This document shows positions 16,090-23,495 of a stretch of DNA of 28,055 nucleotides, piece by piece. Made by a program: the position numbers and the translations under genes. This DNA is from an uncultured Fretibacterium sp. (GTDB lineage Bacteria; Synergistota; Synergistia; Synergistales; Aminobacteriaceae), in the NCBI GenBank assembly GCA_937892105.1, contig CALAUZ010000200.1, forward strand, positions 1 to 28,055. Reading direction: 5' to 3'. The first letter of the stretch is position 1. Each line of letters starts with the position of its first letter. Below the pieces are notes generated by a model. That model was not told where the DNA came from, did no database searches, and saw only the letters and a program-made list of their open reading frames with translations.

Positions 16090-17145
16090 ATGTTCAAATT
16101 ATTTTCTGGAATGCTGGGGCTTGATGTCGGAATAGATTTAGGCTCGTCAAATGTTGTAGTCTACGTTAAGGACAAGGGAATAATACTCCGTGAACCATCA
16201 GCAGTCGCTGTAAAGAGGCTTCCCAGAGGCGAGGGCTTCGAGGTAATTGCGGTAGGTGATGCAGCAAAAGCAATGTCCGGCAAAGTTCCTCACGGAATTG
16301 AAGCCATATGGCCGCTTGAAGGCGGTGTAATCGCGAACTTCGATATGACGCAGGAACTCATAAACTACTGCCTTAAGCGTGTAAGCTCGAACAATACCTT
16401 CATGGTTCACCCCAGAGTTGTAATCTCAATACCGGCAGAGGTTACTGAAGTCGAACGCAAGGCCGTAATTGACGCGACACTGGGAGCAGGAGCGAGTGAG
16501 GCATATGTTGTTGAGGAGCCAATAAGTGCGGCGTTGGGAGTTGGGCTGCCAATAGATAAACCTTCAGGCTGCATGATTATCGACATAGGCGGCGGGACAA
16601 GCGAAGTCAGCGTAATATCACTGGGCGGAATTGTCGTAACAAGTTCCCTCAGAACTGCCGGGAAAATGATGGATAACGCCATAATCACAATGATAAGACA
16701 GCGTTATGCATTGCTCATAGGCGAGGCAACAGCAGAAGAAGTTAAGAACACTATCGGTTCTGCATTGCCTCTTAACCCTGAACTTGAGATGAACGTAAAG
16801 GGGAGAGACTTGTCCGACGGTCTTCCAAAGAGTGATATTGTCTCGTCAATCGAAGTTCGTGAGGCAATGGAACCTATATTCACGGGCATTGAAGATATGG
16901 TGAAAGTTGCATTGGAGAAAATGCCGCCTGAACTTGCAAAAGATGTTGTTGACAGAGGAATAATTCTCACAGGAGGCGTTGCGTTAATGCGGGGGTTCAG
17001 CGAGAGGCTTTCACGCGCCATAAACACTCCCGTAATAGTTGCGGAACAACCTTTGAACTCCGTAGCACTGGGCGTGGGGAAAATACTCGATAATCTCGGA
17101 ACTATGCGCAGAGTATTGATGTCCGTACAGCGCGGCTCTCGTTAA
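16090..17145 (+). CDS. mreB: Rod-shape-determining actin-like protein MreB
   Basis: The product has 351 residues. MreB polymerises on the inner membrane face and guides lateral cell-wall synthesis. The phosphate-1 loop (GIDLGSSNVVVYVKDKGII), the EEPISAALGVGLPI segment, phosphate-2 (IDIGGGTSEVSVISL) and the adenosine loop (TGGVALMRGF) all match MreB, not FtsA or DnaK. The family's usual DLGTANT is DLGSSNV here, and TGGGALL is TGGVALM, both mild departures. The short N-terminal MFKLFSGML could act as a membrane-binding amphipathic helix, as in Gram-negative MreB. AGAGGA ten bases upstream supports the ATG. It heads the mreBCD-mrdA block. Confidence 0.96.
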   Translation: MFKLFSGMLGLDVGIDLGSSNVVVYVKDKGIILREPSAVAVKRLPRGEGFEVIAVGDAAKAMSGKVPHGIEAIWPLEGGVIANFDMTQELINYCLKRVSSNNTFMVHPRVVISIPAEVTEVERKAVIDATLGAGASEAYVVEEPISAALGVGLPIDKPSGCMIIDIGGGTSEVSVISLGGIVVTSSLRTAGKMMDNAIITMIRQRYALLIGEATAEEVKNTIGSALPLNPELEMNVKGRDLSDGLPKSDIVSSIEVREAMEPIFTGIEDMVKVALEKMPPELAKDVVDRGIILTGGVALMRGFSERLSRAINTPVIVAEQPLNSVALGVGKILDNLGTMRRVLMSVQRGSR

Positions 17146-17915
17146 TGGACAACAGGCGCAGAACAACACAAGAGCTTGCTCACGGAATGACTGCCTTAAT
17201 CCTGGCTCTCTTTCTTCTGGGCGTAAGTTCGGGGCTTGGTATCCTCAAGAACATAGTTGACCTTTGGGGTGCAGTGCTGTCAATTCCGGAGTATCCAGCT
17301 GTGGTAATGCGCGAGATATTCATGGAGTGGCGTTCATGGTCAAGGGACAAAAACTCCCTCAGCAATCAAGTATTACGTCTCCGCAATGAGAATGCACAGC
17401 TGCGCCTCGAACTGGCCAAAGTTGCCGGTGCAAAGATATATTCAGATGATGCAGCATCAGACCTCCGCCGTGCGAGAGTAACATTGCGCGCCCCAATGTC
17501 ATGGTGGAGCGAAATCAGGATAGACAGAGGCGAACACGACAAAATAACTCAGGGCCTCCCAATATTCAGCAACGGTTATCTCATAGGCAGGGTAAGCACC
17601 GTGTCAACCATGTCGTCTTGGGCGGAACTGATAACATCATCGTCATTCATGATACCGGCAGTTATCGAGGACACGAGGGAGCTTGGTGTTGTGGCTGGAG
17701 ATGGCAGCGGCTCTGTCCTTCTGAAATACATTCCTGCTGGAAGGGGAGTGCGTTCCGGAATGAAGGTCAGTACGGCCATGATAGGCGAACAATTACCGCC
17801 CGGTCTTCCGATAGGGCAGATTTCCGGCGAGGTAACATCGGGTGCTGACGGCTACGCTACATACAGGATAGAACCTGGTGCTGATTTGTCGCGTTTTTTC
17901 ACGGTGAGTTATTAA
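17145..17915 (+). CDS. mreC: Rod-shape-determining protein MreC
   Basis: The product has 256 residues. A single N-terminal transmembrane helix (about 14-36) is followed by a coiled coil (about 65-90, NQVLRLRNENAQLRLEL). A periplasmic double beta-barrel domain follows, containing WWSEIRIDRGEHDKI, GYLIGRVSTVSTMSSWAELI and LPPGLPIGQI, all typical of MreC. It links MreB to the penicillin-binding protein outside the membrane. The ATG overlaps the mreB stop (TAATG). Confidence 0.95.
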   Translation: MDNRRRTTQELAHGMTALILALFLLGVSSGLGILKNIVDLWGAVLSIPEYPAVVMREIFMEWRSWSRDKNSLSNQVLRLRNENAQLRLELAKVAGAKIYSDDAASDLRRARVTLRAPMSWWSEIRIDRGEHDKITQGLPIFSNGYLIGRVSTVSTMSSWAELITSSSFMIPAVIEDTRELGVVAGDGSGSVLLKYIPAGRGVRSGMKVSTAMIGEQLPPGLPIGQISGEVTSGADGYATYRIEPGADLSRFFTVSY

Positions 17916-17917
17916 CG

Positions 17918-18391
17918 ATGATACTGATTATATTATGGCTTATACAAGACCTTCTTACTGTCTTTACCGGCGGCGGAATGCAGATACCAGGTCTGTTTAT
18001 GCTGGGAATAGTCTTCAAGCTGTTATTATCCGACAGCAATAATGACGATGGCAGTCTTTGGGCAATATGGGCATCATTTGCGGGCGGAATATTATGGGAT
18101 TTGCGATGGATAGGGATACCCGGCTTCTTCACACTGGGCTATGTTGTCGTCGTACTCATAGTGATACAGGTATGGGGCTTAATCCCGCCTCAAGGCAGGG
18201 TTTCAGGGACGGGACTGATAGTCTTTATTCTCATGGAAGCATCGCAGCTAATCCCTCCAATGCTCCCCGTACTCATACTCGGAGGCAATACGGGCTGGAG
18301 CTATTTCCTAATGCAGCAGGTTTATTCTCTGCCGGCAATACTCTTGACGATGTATATATATCTGCGCAAAATAAGAGACAGCAAAGTATAG
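17918..18391 (+). CDS. mreD: Rod-shape-determining protein MreD
   Basis: This is a small, very hydrophobic protein of 157 residues with about five transmembrane segments, in the canonical position between mreC and mrdA. Sequence conservation in MreD is low. The intramembrane acidic/aromatic stretch ASFAGGILWDLRWIGIPG and the C-terminal LLTMYIYLRKIRDSK fit the family. GGTGAG, overlapping the end of mreC, is its likely ribosome binding site. MreD is a membrane part of the Rod elongation complex. Confidence 0.88.
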   Translation: MILIILWLIQDLLTVFTGGGMQIPGLFMLGIVFKLLLSDSNNDDGSLWAIWASFAGGILWDLRWIGIPGFFTLGYVVVVLIVIQVWGLIPPQGRVSGTGLIVFILMEASQLIPPMLPVLILGGNTGWSYFLMQQVYSLPAILLTMYIYLRKIRDSKV

Positions 18392-18398
18392 GTGAAAA

Positions 18399-20111
18399 AT
18401 GGAAATATTAGACGGACGGCTGAAAATCTTTCTATGGGGAATAGCTCTTTCTGTTATGGCACTGATAACGGGACTTTACCTGTGCCAGATATATCAAGGC
18501 GACAAGTATATACGTCTCGCACACAATAACAGGCTGAGAATGATACGTTTTCCGGCACCAAGAGGCGAAATATTTGACCGCAATGGAGTACCTTTAGCAG
18601 TGAACGATAATACTTTCAGCATTATGGGCTATCCGCTTGACCTCAACACTCCAGAAAAGTTACAGCACCTCAGCAAAATATTAATGCGTCATGGAATACC
18701 TTTCACAGTTTCGGACTTGGAGAAGACAATAAAGCAGCAGAGACTTGCACCCTACCGCGTCATGAAGATTGTACCCAACCTGACTATGACACAGATGGCA
18801 GAACTTGTCGCGGATTACGAATTTCCCCGTGAATTGTTCCCATTGAGCGTTTGGCGCAGGACTTATCCCGCCGGCAGCACTGCCGCTAACATCATCGGCT
18901 ATGTCGGCGAAATCTCCGAGACCGAGCTGAAGTTGAAGGCTGAAGATGGCTATTTTGGCGGCGACCTTATAGGCAAGTCCGGCATTGAAAGGTCTTACGA
19001 GGCGGAATTGAGGGGGTCGCCTGGACAGGAAGCACTCGAAGTTGACGCAAGGGGACGCAAAATCAGGACTCTCGACGCTAACCCTGCTGTGAAGGGCGAA
19101 GATATACGTCTCACACTCGATATGGGTGCGCAGAAATTGGCAGTCGAACTCCTCAAGAACTGGAAGGGTGCTATTGTTGCAATGGACGTTCATACTGGCG
19201 AAGTTTTGGCGTTGGCATCAAGTCCTGTTTACGACAACAACCCCCTCGCATGGGGAGTATCAGGCCGCGAATGGAACTCAATCATGAATGACCCCGAACG
19301 TCCCATGCTTAACCGCGCAATCGCAGGAGTATATCCGCCAGCTTCAACCTTCAAGGCATTCATGTCTATAGCGTCCCTTGAAGAAGACGCGATAACCCGG
19401 TCAACAATGATTGCGTGCAGAGGAGGATTGCGTTTCGGCTCACACCTGTTCAAGTGCTGGAAACATTCCGGACATGGCTCGTTGAACGTCATAGGAGGGC
19501 TTCAGCATTCATGCGATGTATTCTTCTATCAGGCAGGACTTAGGACGGGTATTGAGAAGCTCATAAAGTGGGGAAAGAAGTTTCATCTTGGTGAACCTAC
19601 AGGTATAGACCTTCCAGGCGAAAGCGGCGGCAACATTGCAGGGCCTGAGTGGAAGATGAGGCGTTTCAAGACGGCATGGGCAGGCGGCGATACAGTGAAT
19701 TACTCGATAGGCCAGGGATATATGCTGATGACCCCGATACAGATTGCGAGGGTTTACGCGGCCATTGCCAACGGCGGCAAGATGGTTACGCCACACCTGA
19801 ACATCAAGGGCTGCAAGACTCCCGAAAACATAGGCATTAACCCGATGAAGCTGGAAATCGTGAGGAAGGGTCTCGAAGCGGTAGTATCAAGGGGAACAGG
19901 TTCAAGGGCTGGACGTTTTGGGGTTCATGTTGCGGGAAAGACTGGGACGGCTCAGAACTCACACGGCGATGACCACGCGCTTTTTGCAGGCTATGCTCCT
20001 GCGGAAGACCCGAAGTATGTTGCAGTTGCGGTAATCGAGGCCGGGAAGCACGGAAGCAGTGTAGCAGGGCCGATAGTAGGACAAATGCTGTCTCATTTGC
20101 TTTCACACTAG
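18399..20111 (+). CDS. mrdA: Penicillin-binding protein 2, elongation transpeptidase
   Basis: The product is a 570-residue class B PBP. One N-terminal transmembrane helix (about 10-30) and a dimerisation/pedestal domain starting FPAPRGEIFDRNGVPLA precede the transpeptidase domain. Its catalytic residues are S316-K319 in PPASTFKAF, S371-D373 in HSCDVFFYQ, and KTG at 514-516 in VAGKTGTAQ. The stretch YSIGQGYMLMTPIQIAR is also typical of PBP2. It crosslinks lateral-wall peptidoglycan with RodA, whose gene lies 2.3 kb downstream. AGGTG four bases before ATG is the ribosome binding site, just after the mreD stop. Confidence 0.95.
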   Translation: MEILDGRLKIFLWGIALSVMALITGLYLCQIYQGDKYIRLAHNNRLRMIRFPAPRGEIFDRNGVPLAVNDNTFSIMGYPLDLNTPEKLQHLSKILMRHGIPFTVSDLEKTIKQQRLAPYRVMKIVPNLTMTQMAELVADYEFPRELFPLSVWRRTYPAGSTAANIIGYVGEISETELKLKAEDGYFGGDLIGKSGIERSYEAELRGSPGQEALEVDARGRKIRTLDANPAVKGEDIRLTLDMGAQKLAVELLKNWKGAIVAMDVHTGEVLALASSPVYDNNPLAWGVSGREWNSIMNDPERPMLNRAIAGVYPPASTFKAFMSIASLEEDAITRSTMIACRGGLRFGSHLFKCWKHSGHGSLNVIGGLQHSCDVFFYQAGLRTGIEKLIKWGKKFHLGEPTGIDLPGESGGNIAGPEWKMRRFKTAWAGGDTVNYSIGQGYMLMTPIQIARVYAAIANGGKMVTPHLNIKGCKTPENIGINPMKLEIVRKGLEAVVSRGTGSRAGRFGVHVAGKTGTAQNSHGDDHALFAGYAPAEDPKYVAVAVIEAGKHGSSVAGPIVGQMLSHLLSH

Positions 20112-20134
20112 GCACAAAAATTCCCGCATTAACG

Positions 20135-20140
20135 TATAAT
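20135..20140 (+). promoter_or_regulatory. Possible -10 box upstream of minC
   Basis: TATAAT stands alone in the 64-bp mrdA-minC gap, 36 bp before the minC ATG. No good -35 is visible. The gap also contains a GGCACAAA direct repeat (near 20111 and 20146). It could give minCDE expression independent of mreBCD. Confidence 0.35.
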
Positions 20141-20175
20141 AATCAGGCACAAATTTTAGATATGAAGAATTGACA

Positions 20176-20955
20176 ATGAAGATACCAAATTTGAACTTGC
20201 TGAAGAAGATACGCAGGCCAGACGCACAGATTAAGATGGAACGTACTCATTACGGGATAAAGTTTTTCCTGCCCGAAAGCCTCTCGGAGGACGAACTCTT
20301 AAAGCTGCTTGTTCGTATACCTGCGGGCGCATACAAGCTGCCGGACGGGCAGGGTGTCTCACTAGACTTTTCCGGCCGTGAATGTTCCAGAAGATTGATA
20401 CTTCACATGCTGAACTCGATAGTGTGGGAGAAGGGTATACGGGTTGTAGCATGGCTTTCGGGGAATGAGGCGAGTATAAAGCTGTTTCGTTCCGCCGGAT
20501 TGTCGGTAACAGAGCCAGCGTTGAAGCTCGAAGGCCAGAAATCTATCCCCAAACCTGAAGTCCCGGAACACAAGCATACACCAGGCCTGAAGGTAGTGTA
20601 CGGTTCGATGAGGTCAGGACACAAGGTGGAGACAGACGGTGATGTATTGGTGTGGGGACATCTCAATCCTGGAGCTGAAGTAATAGCGGGAGGAAGTGTT
20701 GTTATTGCCGGCAGGCTTCTTGGAGTTGTACATGCCGGAGGGTACGGACGCAATGATGTTTTCGTATGGGCTGGCTGTTTCGAGACCCCGCAGGTGAGAA
20801 TAGCGAACAAGCTGTGTTTTGCCGACCCGAAATCCACGACATGCTGGCGTAAAGGTGTAGTGATTACGCTGGAGGACGGAACGCCGGTAATACGCGAGAA
20901 TAAATTTTTGCAGCCTAGAAAAATTGAACAGGAGGGGTTAAGTAACAGCTGCTAA
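20176..20955 (+). CDS. minC: Septum site-determining protein MinC
   Basis: The product has 259 residues. An N-terminal FtsZ-inhibiting domain (to about 105) is joined by a Pro/Lys/Glu linker (about 118-138) to a C-terminal beta-helix domain that binds MinD. The beta-helix part reads GSMRSGHKVETDGDVLVWG, then AEVIAGGSVVIAGRLLGVVHAG. MinC with MinD blocks FtsZ rings away from midcell. The usual RSGQ motif at the MinD interface is RSGH here. ATG at 20176 is preferred; TTG two codons upstream is also in frame. The ribosome binding site is weak (GAAGAA). A long stretch follows before minD. Confidence 0.9.
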   Translation: MKIPNLNLLKKIRRPDAQIKMERTHYGIKFFLPESLSEDELLKLLVRIPAGAYKLPDGQGVSLDFSGRECSRRLILHMLNSIVWEKGIRVVAWLSGNEASIKLFRSAGLSVTEPALKLEGQKSIPKPEVPEHKHTPGLKVVYGSMRSGHKVETDGDVLVWGHLNPGAEVIAGGSVVIAGRLLGVVHAGGYGRNDVFVWAGCFETPQVRIANKLCFADPKSTTCWRKGVVITLEDGTPVIRENKFLQPRKIEQEGLSNSC

Positions 20956-20970
20956 AAAGTTATAAGTTAC

Positions 20971-21008
20971 TATAATGTATCAAAATTTTATACGTTAGGA
21001 AAGGAGGT
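20971..21008 (+). promoter_or_regulatory. Orphan promoter-like box and strong ribosome binding site between minC and minD
   Basis: TATAAT at 20971-20976 is followed by AGGAAAGGAGG ending at 21007, a near-perfect Shine-Dalgarno sequence. No start codon follows within 5-15 bases (next are GCCGTTTACTGA). minD begins 256 bp further on and has almost no ribosome binding site of its own. The simplest reading is that this was the original minD leader, now separated from its gene by the inserted sequence at about 21020-21255. Confidence 0.5.
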
Positions 21009-21019
21009 AAGCCGTTTAC

Positions 21020-21255
21020 TGAAGATTTAAGTATTTTAGCTTTTATGTTTCACCTGACATATCGGGTAAAATTTCATCAGCTTCTGAAGCGAGAACCAAG
21101 CGGGAAGCTAGTGGTACCCGTACGTTAGCGGGGAATAAAAGCCTCTGGAGCGTTAAATCAAACGTAAGTAGCAGACCAACGTGAAAGCGGACGCGATGAA
21201 CGAGGAAGGGAGCAGAAAAGCTAATACTTTTTATAAGTCTTCTGTAACGGTGTAA
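21020..21255 (+). pseudogene. Possible remnant of the 3' end of an IS200/IS605 tnpB with its structured RNA region
   Basis: This stretch fits no gene in the min operon. A frame open at 21023-21184 (53 codons) reads ...SSASEARTKREASGTRTLAG..., then GNKSLWSVKSNVSSRPT and a stop. One base offset, a second frame from 21181 to 21255 reads KADAMNEEGSRKANTFYK... and ends. Joined by one frameshift they resemble the low-complexity C-terminal tail of TnpB proteins, the part of the gene that overlaps the guide (omega/reRNA) scaffold. Several hairpins can be drawn, for example ACCTGA/TCGGGT (21051-21066), CCCG/CGGG near 21117-21132 and CGTT/AACG near 21151-21164. TTTAC, a typical IS605-family target, sits directly at the left border (21015-21019). 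No catalytic part of TnpB remains. The identification is from memory; an unrelated leader RNA is the main alternative. Confidence 0.4.
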
Positions 21256-21263
21256 CAAACTAA

Positions 21264-22076
21264 ATGTCAGCACGAGTAATAGTAACGACTTCGGGAAAAG
21301 GCGGAGTCGGGAAGACTACATCGACAGCGAATATTGCCGCAGCTCTGGCGAAATTTGGGAAAAAGGTTGTGGCAGTTGACGCAGATGTAGGGTTGCGCAA
21401 CCTTGATGTTATCATGGGTCTTGAGAACCGTGTAGTGTACAACTTCATTGACGTAATCGAGAAGACCTGCAAGATGAACCAGGCTCTTGTCAAGGATAAG
21501 AGAGTTCCCGGCCTTTACCTTCTTCCAGCAGCACAGACCAGAACGAAAGACGCAGTGAACCCTGAGCAGATGATTGCGCTTTGCGAGGAATTGAAGCCAG
21601 ATTTCGACTTCATACTTCTCGACTGTCCCGCAGGAATTGAGGGAGGATTCAAGAATGCGGCCGCCGGAGCAGATGAGGCACTCGTAGTAACAACGCCGGA
21701 GATACCGGCAGTGAGGGACGCGGACAGGATAATAGGAATGCTGGAAAGCATGGGCAAGTCTCCCATAAGGCTCATCATCAACCGTTTGCGCCCCAACATG
21801 GTGCAGGACGGAGATATGCTTGCAAAAGATGATATTCTCGATGTTCTGTCGATTGACCTTATCGGAGTTGTTCCGGAAGATGAGAGCGTAATACGTTCCA
21901 CGAACAATGGAGAGCCTATGACTATGACGCTGGACAGTCCGGCGGCTCATGCGTACCTTAACATTGCTGAGAGGTTATTGGGACGTGATGTACCGTTGAT
22001 GGATTTGGAGAGTTACGCGACAAGAAGCTTCATAAGCAAGATAAAGCGTTTCTTCTCAGGAAAGCGCAAGAGGTGA
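21264..22076 (+). CDS. minD: Septum site-determining ATPase MinD
   Basis: The product has 270 residues. The deviant Walker A loop is TSGKGGVGKTT (signature K12, K17). The switch regions are DADVGLRNLDVIMGLE and LLDCPAGIE. The C-terminus SFISKIKRFFSGKRKR is the amphipathic membrane-targeting helix, with an unusually basic end. ATP-bound MinD recruits MinC to the membrane and is cycled off by MinE. The ATG is preceded only by a poor GGTGTA; the strong ribosome binding site lies 256 bp upstream (see 20971-21008), so translation may now be weak or depend on other elements. Confidence 0.96.
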   Translation: MSARVIVTTSGKGGVGKTTSTANIAAALAKFGKKVVAVDADVGLRNLDVIMGLENRVVYNFIDVIEKTCKMNQALVKDKRVPGLYLLPAAQTRTKDAVNPEQMIALCEELKPDFDFILLDCPAGIEGGFKNAAAGADEALVVTTPEIPAVRDADRIIGMLESMGKSPIRLIINRLRPNMVQDGDMLAKDDILDVLSIDLIGVVPEDESVIRSTNNGEPMTMTLDSPAAHAYLNIAERLLGRDVPLMDLESYATRSFISKIKRFFSGKRKR

Positions 22077-22082
22077 TGAAAG

Positions 22083-22358
22083 ATGGGGTTTCTGATGAAA
22101 TTTTTTGGCAGCGGCAATGATGGTTCAAGTCAGAAGGCCAAAGACCGCCTGAAAATCGTACTCATACATGACAGAACAGACATATCGCCTCAGCTCCTCG
22201 ACAATCTTCGCGGTGAAATCGTTGACGTTCTGGCCAAGTACATGGACATAGACACTCAGAAGATAGAGATAGACCTTGACCATGACGATAACGCTGTTGC
22301 ACTCGTTGCGAATATCCCAATATTAAGGATAAAGCGCGGCCGGGTTCCTGACGCGTAA
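22083..22358 (+). CDS. minE: Cell division topological specificity factor MinE
   Basis: The product has 91 residues, the normal size. The N-terminal membrane-binding helix (MGFLMKFFG) is followed by the anti-MinCD segment AKDRLKIVLIHDRTDISPQ, where the usual ...RLQ.ll..dR... pattern is clear. A C-terminal dimerisation domain ends VANIPILRIKRG. MinE stimulates MinD ATPase and drives the Min pattern. GAGGTGAT in the end of minD provides the ribosome binding site. Presence of MinE (not DivIVA/MinJ alone) indicates an oscillating Min system. Confidence 0.93.
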   Translation: MGFLMKFFGSGNDGSSQKAKDRLKIVLIHDRTDISPQLLDNLRGEIVDVLAKYMDIDTQKIEIDLDHDDNAVALVANIPILRIKRGRVPDA

Positions 22359-22379
22359 CAGCATACAAATACTTAAAAC

Positions 22380-23495
22380 ATGAGTTCATTATGGGCCTCG
22401 CTCAGGGAAGATATATCGCTCACTGACAGGCTGATGATTTTTTGTGCTTTAGTGCTGTCAATGTGGGGGGTATTCTGCATTTACAGTGCTGCGGCCGGTT
22501 CGGCGGGAAGGGGTTTCGATTACGCTTTCCGGCAGTCGGCATGGCTTATCGTCAGCGTAATATTCATGCTTATTATCATGGTTGTAGGCCATCATAAGCT
22601 GCTTGAAGGTGCTTATCCCCTTTACGGATTAATGCTGCTGCTGCTGCTGCTCACACTTTTAGCCCCGAAAGTGAATGGGGCGCAGTCATGGTTAGGATTT
22701 GGTGGAGTAAGGTTTCAGCCGTCAGAATTTGCGAAGGTAGCAATAATCCTTATGATGAGCAAGTTTCTCAGCCGTTATCCGCCGTTAGACTTCAAGACGT
22801 TCCTGATGTGTCTGGGAGTGATAATGGTACCTGTTTTCCTCGTTCTTGTTCAGCCCGATGCAGGGAGCGCATTAGTTTATCTTGTCATATCGTTCGGAAT
22901 GCTTTTAGCGGCAGGAACACCACTGAAGTATCTTGGCGGCTTAATGTGTATTGGGTTGTCGGCAATCCCTATAATGTTTATGTTTGTGCTGAAGGATTAC
23001 CAGAAGAACAGAATATTAGTATTCATAGACCCAATGAGAGACCCATTAGGAGCCGGATACAACGTAATACAGTCAAGGATAGCGGTAGGTTCGGGGGGGA
23101 TATCGGGAAAAGGCTTCATGCTTGGAACGCAGAGCAAGCTGAAATTTCTTCCTGAACCGCATACTGATTTCATATTCAGCGTATTCTCAGAGGAGTTTGG
23201 ATTTATCGGAGACATGATACTAATCGCGTTATTCGCTGTTCTTCTTGTGAGGATAATATTGACTGGAATTAGGAGCAGGGAGAGGCGTTGCAAGATACTT
23301 GTTGCTGGGGTAGCGTCATGGCTATGGTTCCAGATGTTCGAGAGTATGGGAATGAGCATAGGATTAATGCCGGTTACGGGATTGCCTCTGCCGTTCCTGA
23401 GTTACGGAGGGAGTTCATTGCTGGCAATATTCATGGCACTGGGACTTGTTGCGAGCATATATATTGAGGGGGAAACATCAAGGCATGGATTTTGA
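22380..23495 (+). CDS. rodA: RodA peptidoglycan glycosyltransferase (SEDS family)
   Basis: The product is a 371-residue, ten-helix SEDS protein. Signature stretches are GAQSWLGFGGVRFQPSEFAK, VLVQPDAGSALVYL (with the catalytic Asp), GYNVIQSRIAVGSGG, FLPEPHTDFIFSVFSEEFG and TGLPLPFLSYGGSSLL. It polymerises lipid II with PBP2 (mrdA, upstream) during elongation. Linkage to mreB/mrdA, not to ftsQAZ/murG, supports RodA over FtsW. I see no ribosome binding site in the 21 bp after minE, so the start at 22380 probably depends on coupling. The 3' end overlaps the next gene by 11 bases. Confidence 0.93.
   Translation: MSSLWASLREDISLTDRLMIFCALVLSMWGVFCIYSAAAGSAGRGFDYAFRQSAWLIVSVIFMLIIMVVGHHKLLEGAYPLYGLMLLLLLLTLLAPKVNGAQSWLGFGGVRFQPSEFAKVAIILMMSKFLSRYPPLDFKTFLMCLGVIMVPVFLVLVQPDAGSALVYLVISFGMLLAAGTPLKYLGGLMCIGLSAIPIMFMFVLKDYQKNRILVFIDPMRDPLGAGYNVIQSRIAVGSGGISGKGFMLGTQSKLKFLPEPHTDFIFSVFSEEFGFIGDMILIALFAVLLVRIILTGIRSRERRCKILVAGVASWLWFQMFESMGMSIGLMPVTGLPLPFLSYGGSSLLAIFMALGLVASIYIEGETSRHGF

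Noticed and set aside
20956..21263. Known riboswitch, 6S, SRP, RNase P or tmRNA in the minC-minD gap
   Set aside because: None of the conserved cores I know for these RNAs is present; the tnpB-remnant reading fits better, though not proven.
21267..21950. Long antisense ORF (227 codons) opposite minD
   Set aside because: It lies wholly inside minD, which has every family motif. The antisense product is not recognisable and starts from no ribosome binding site.
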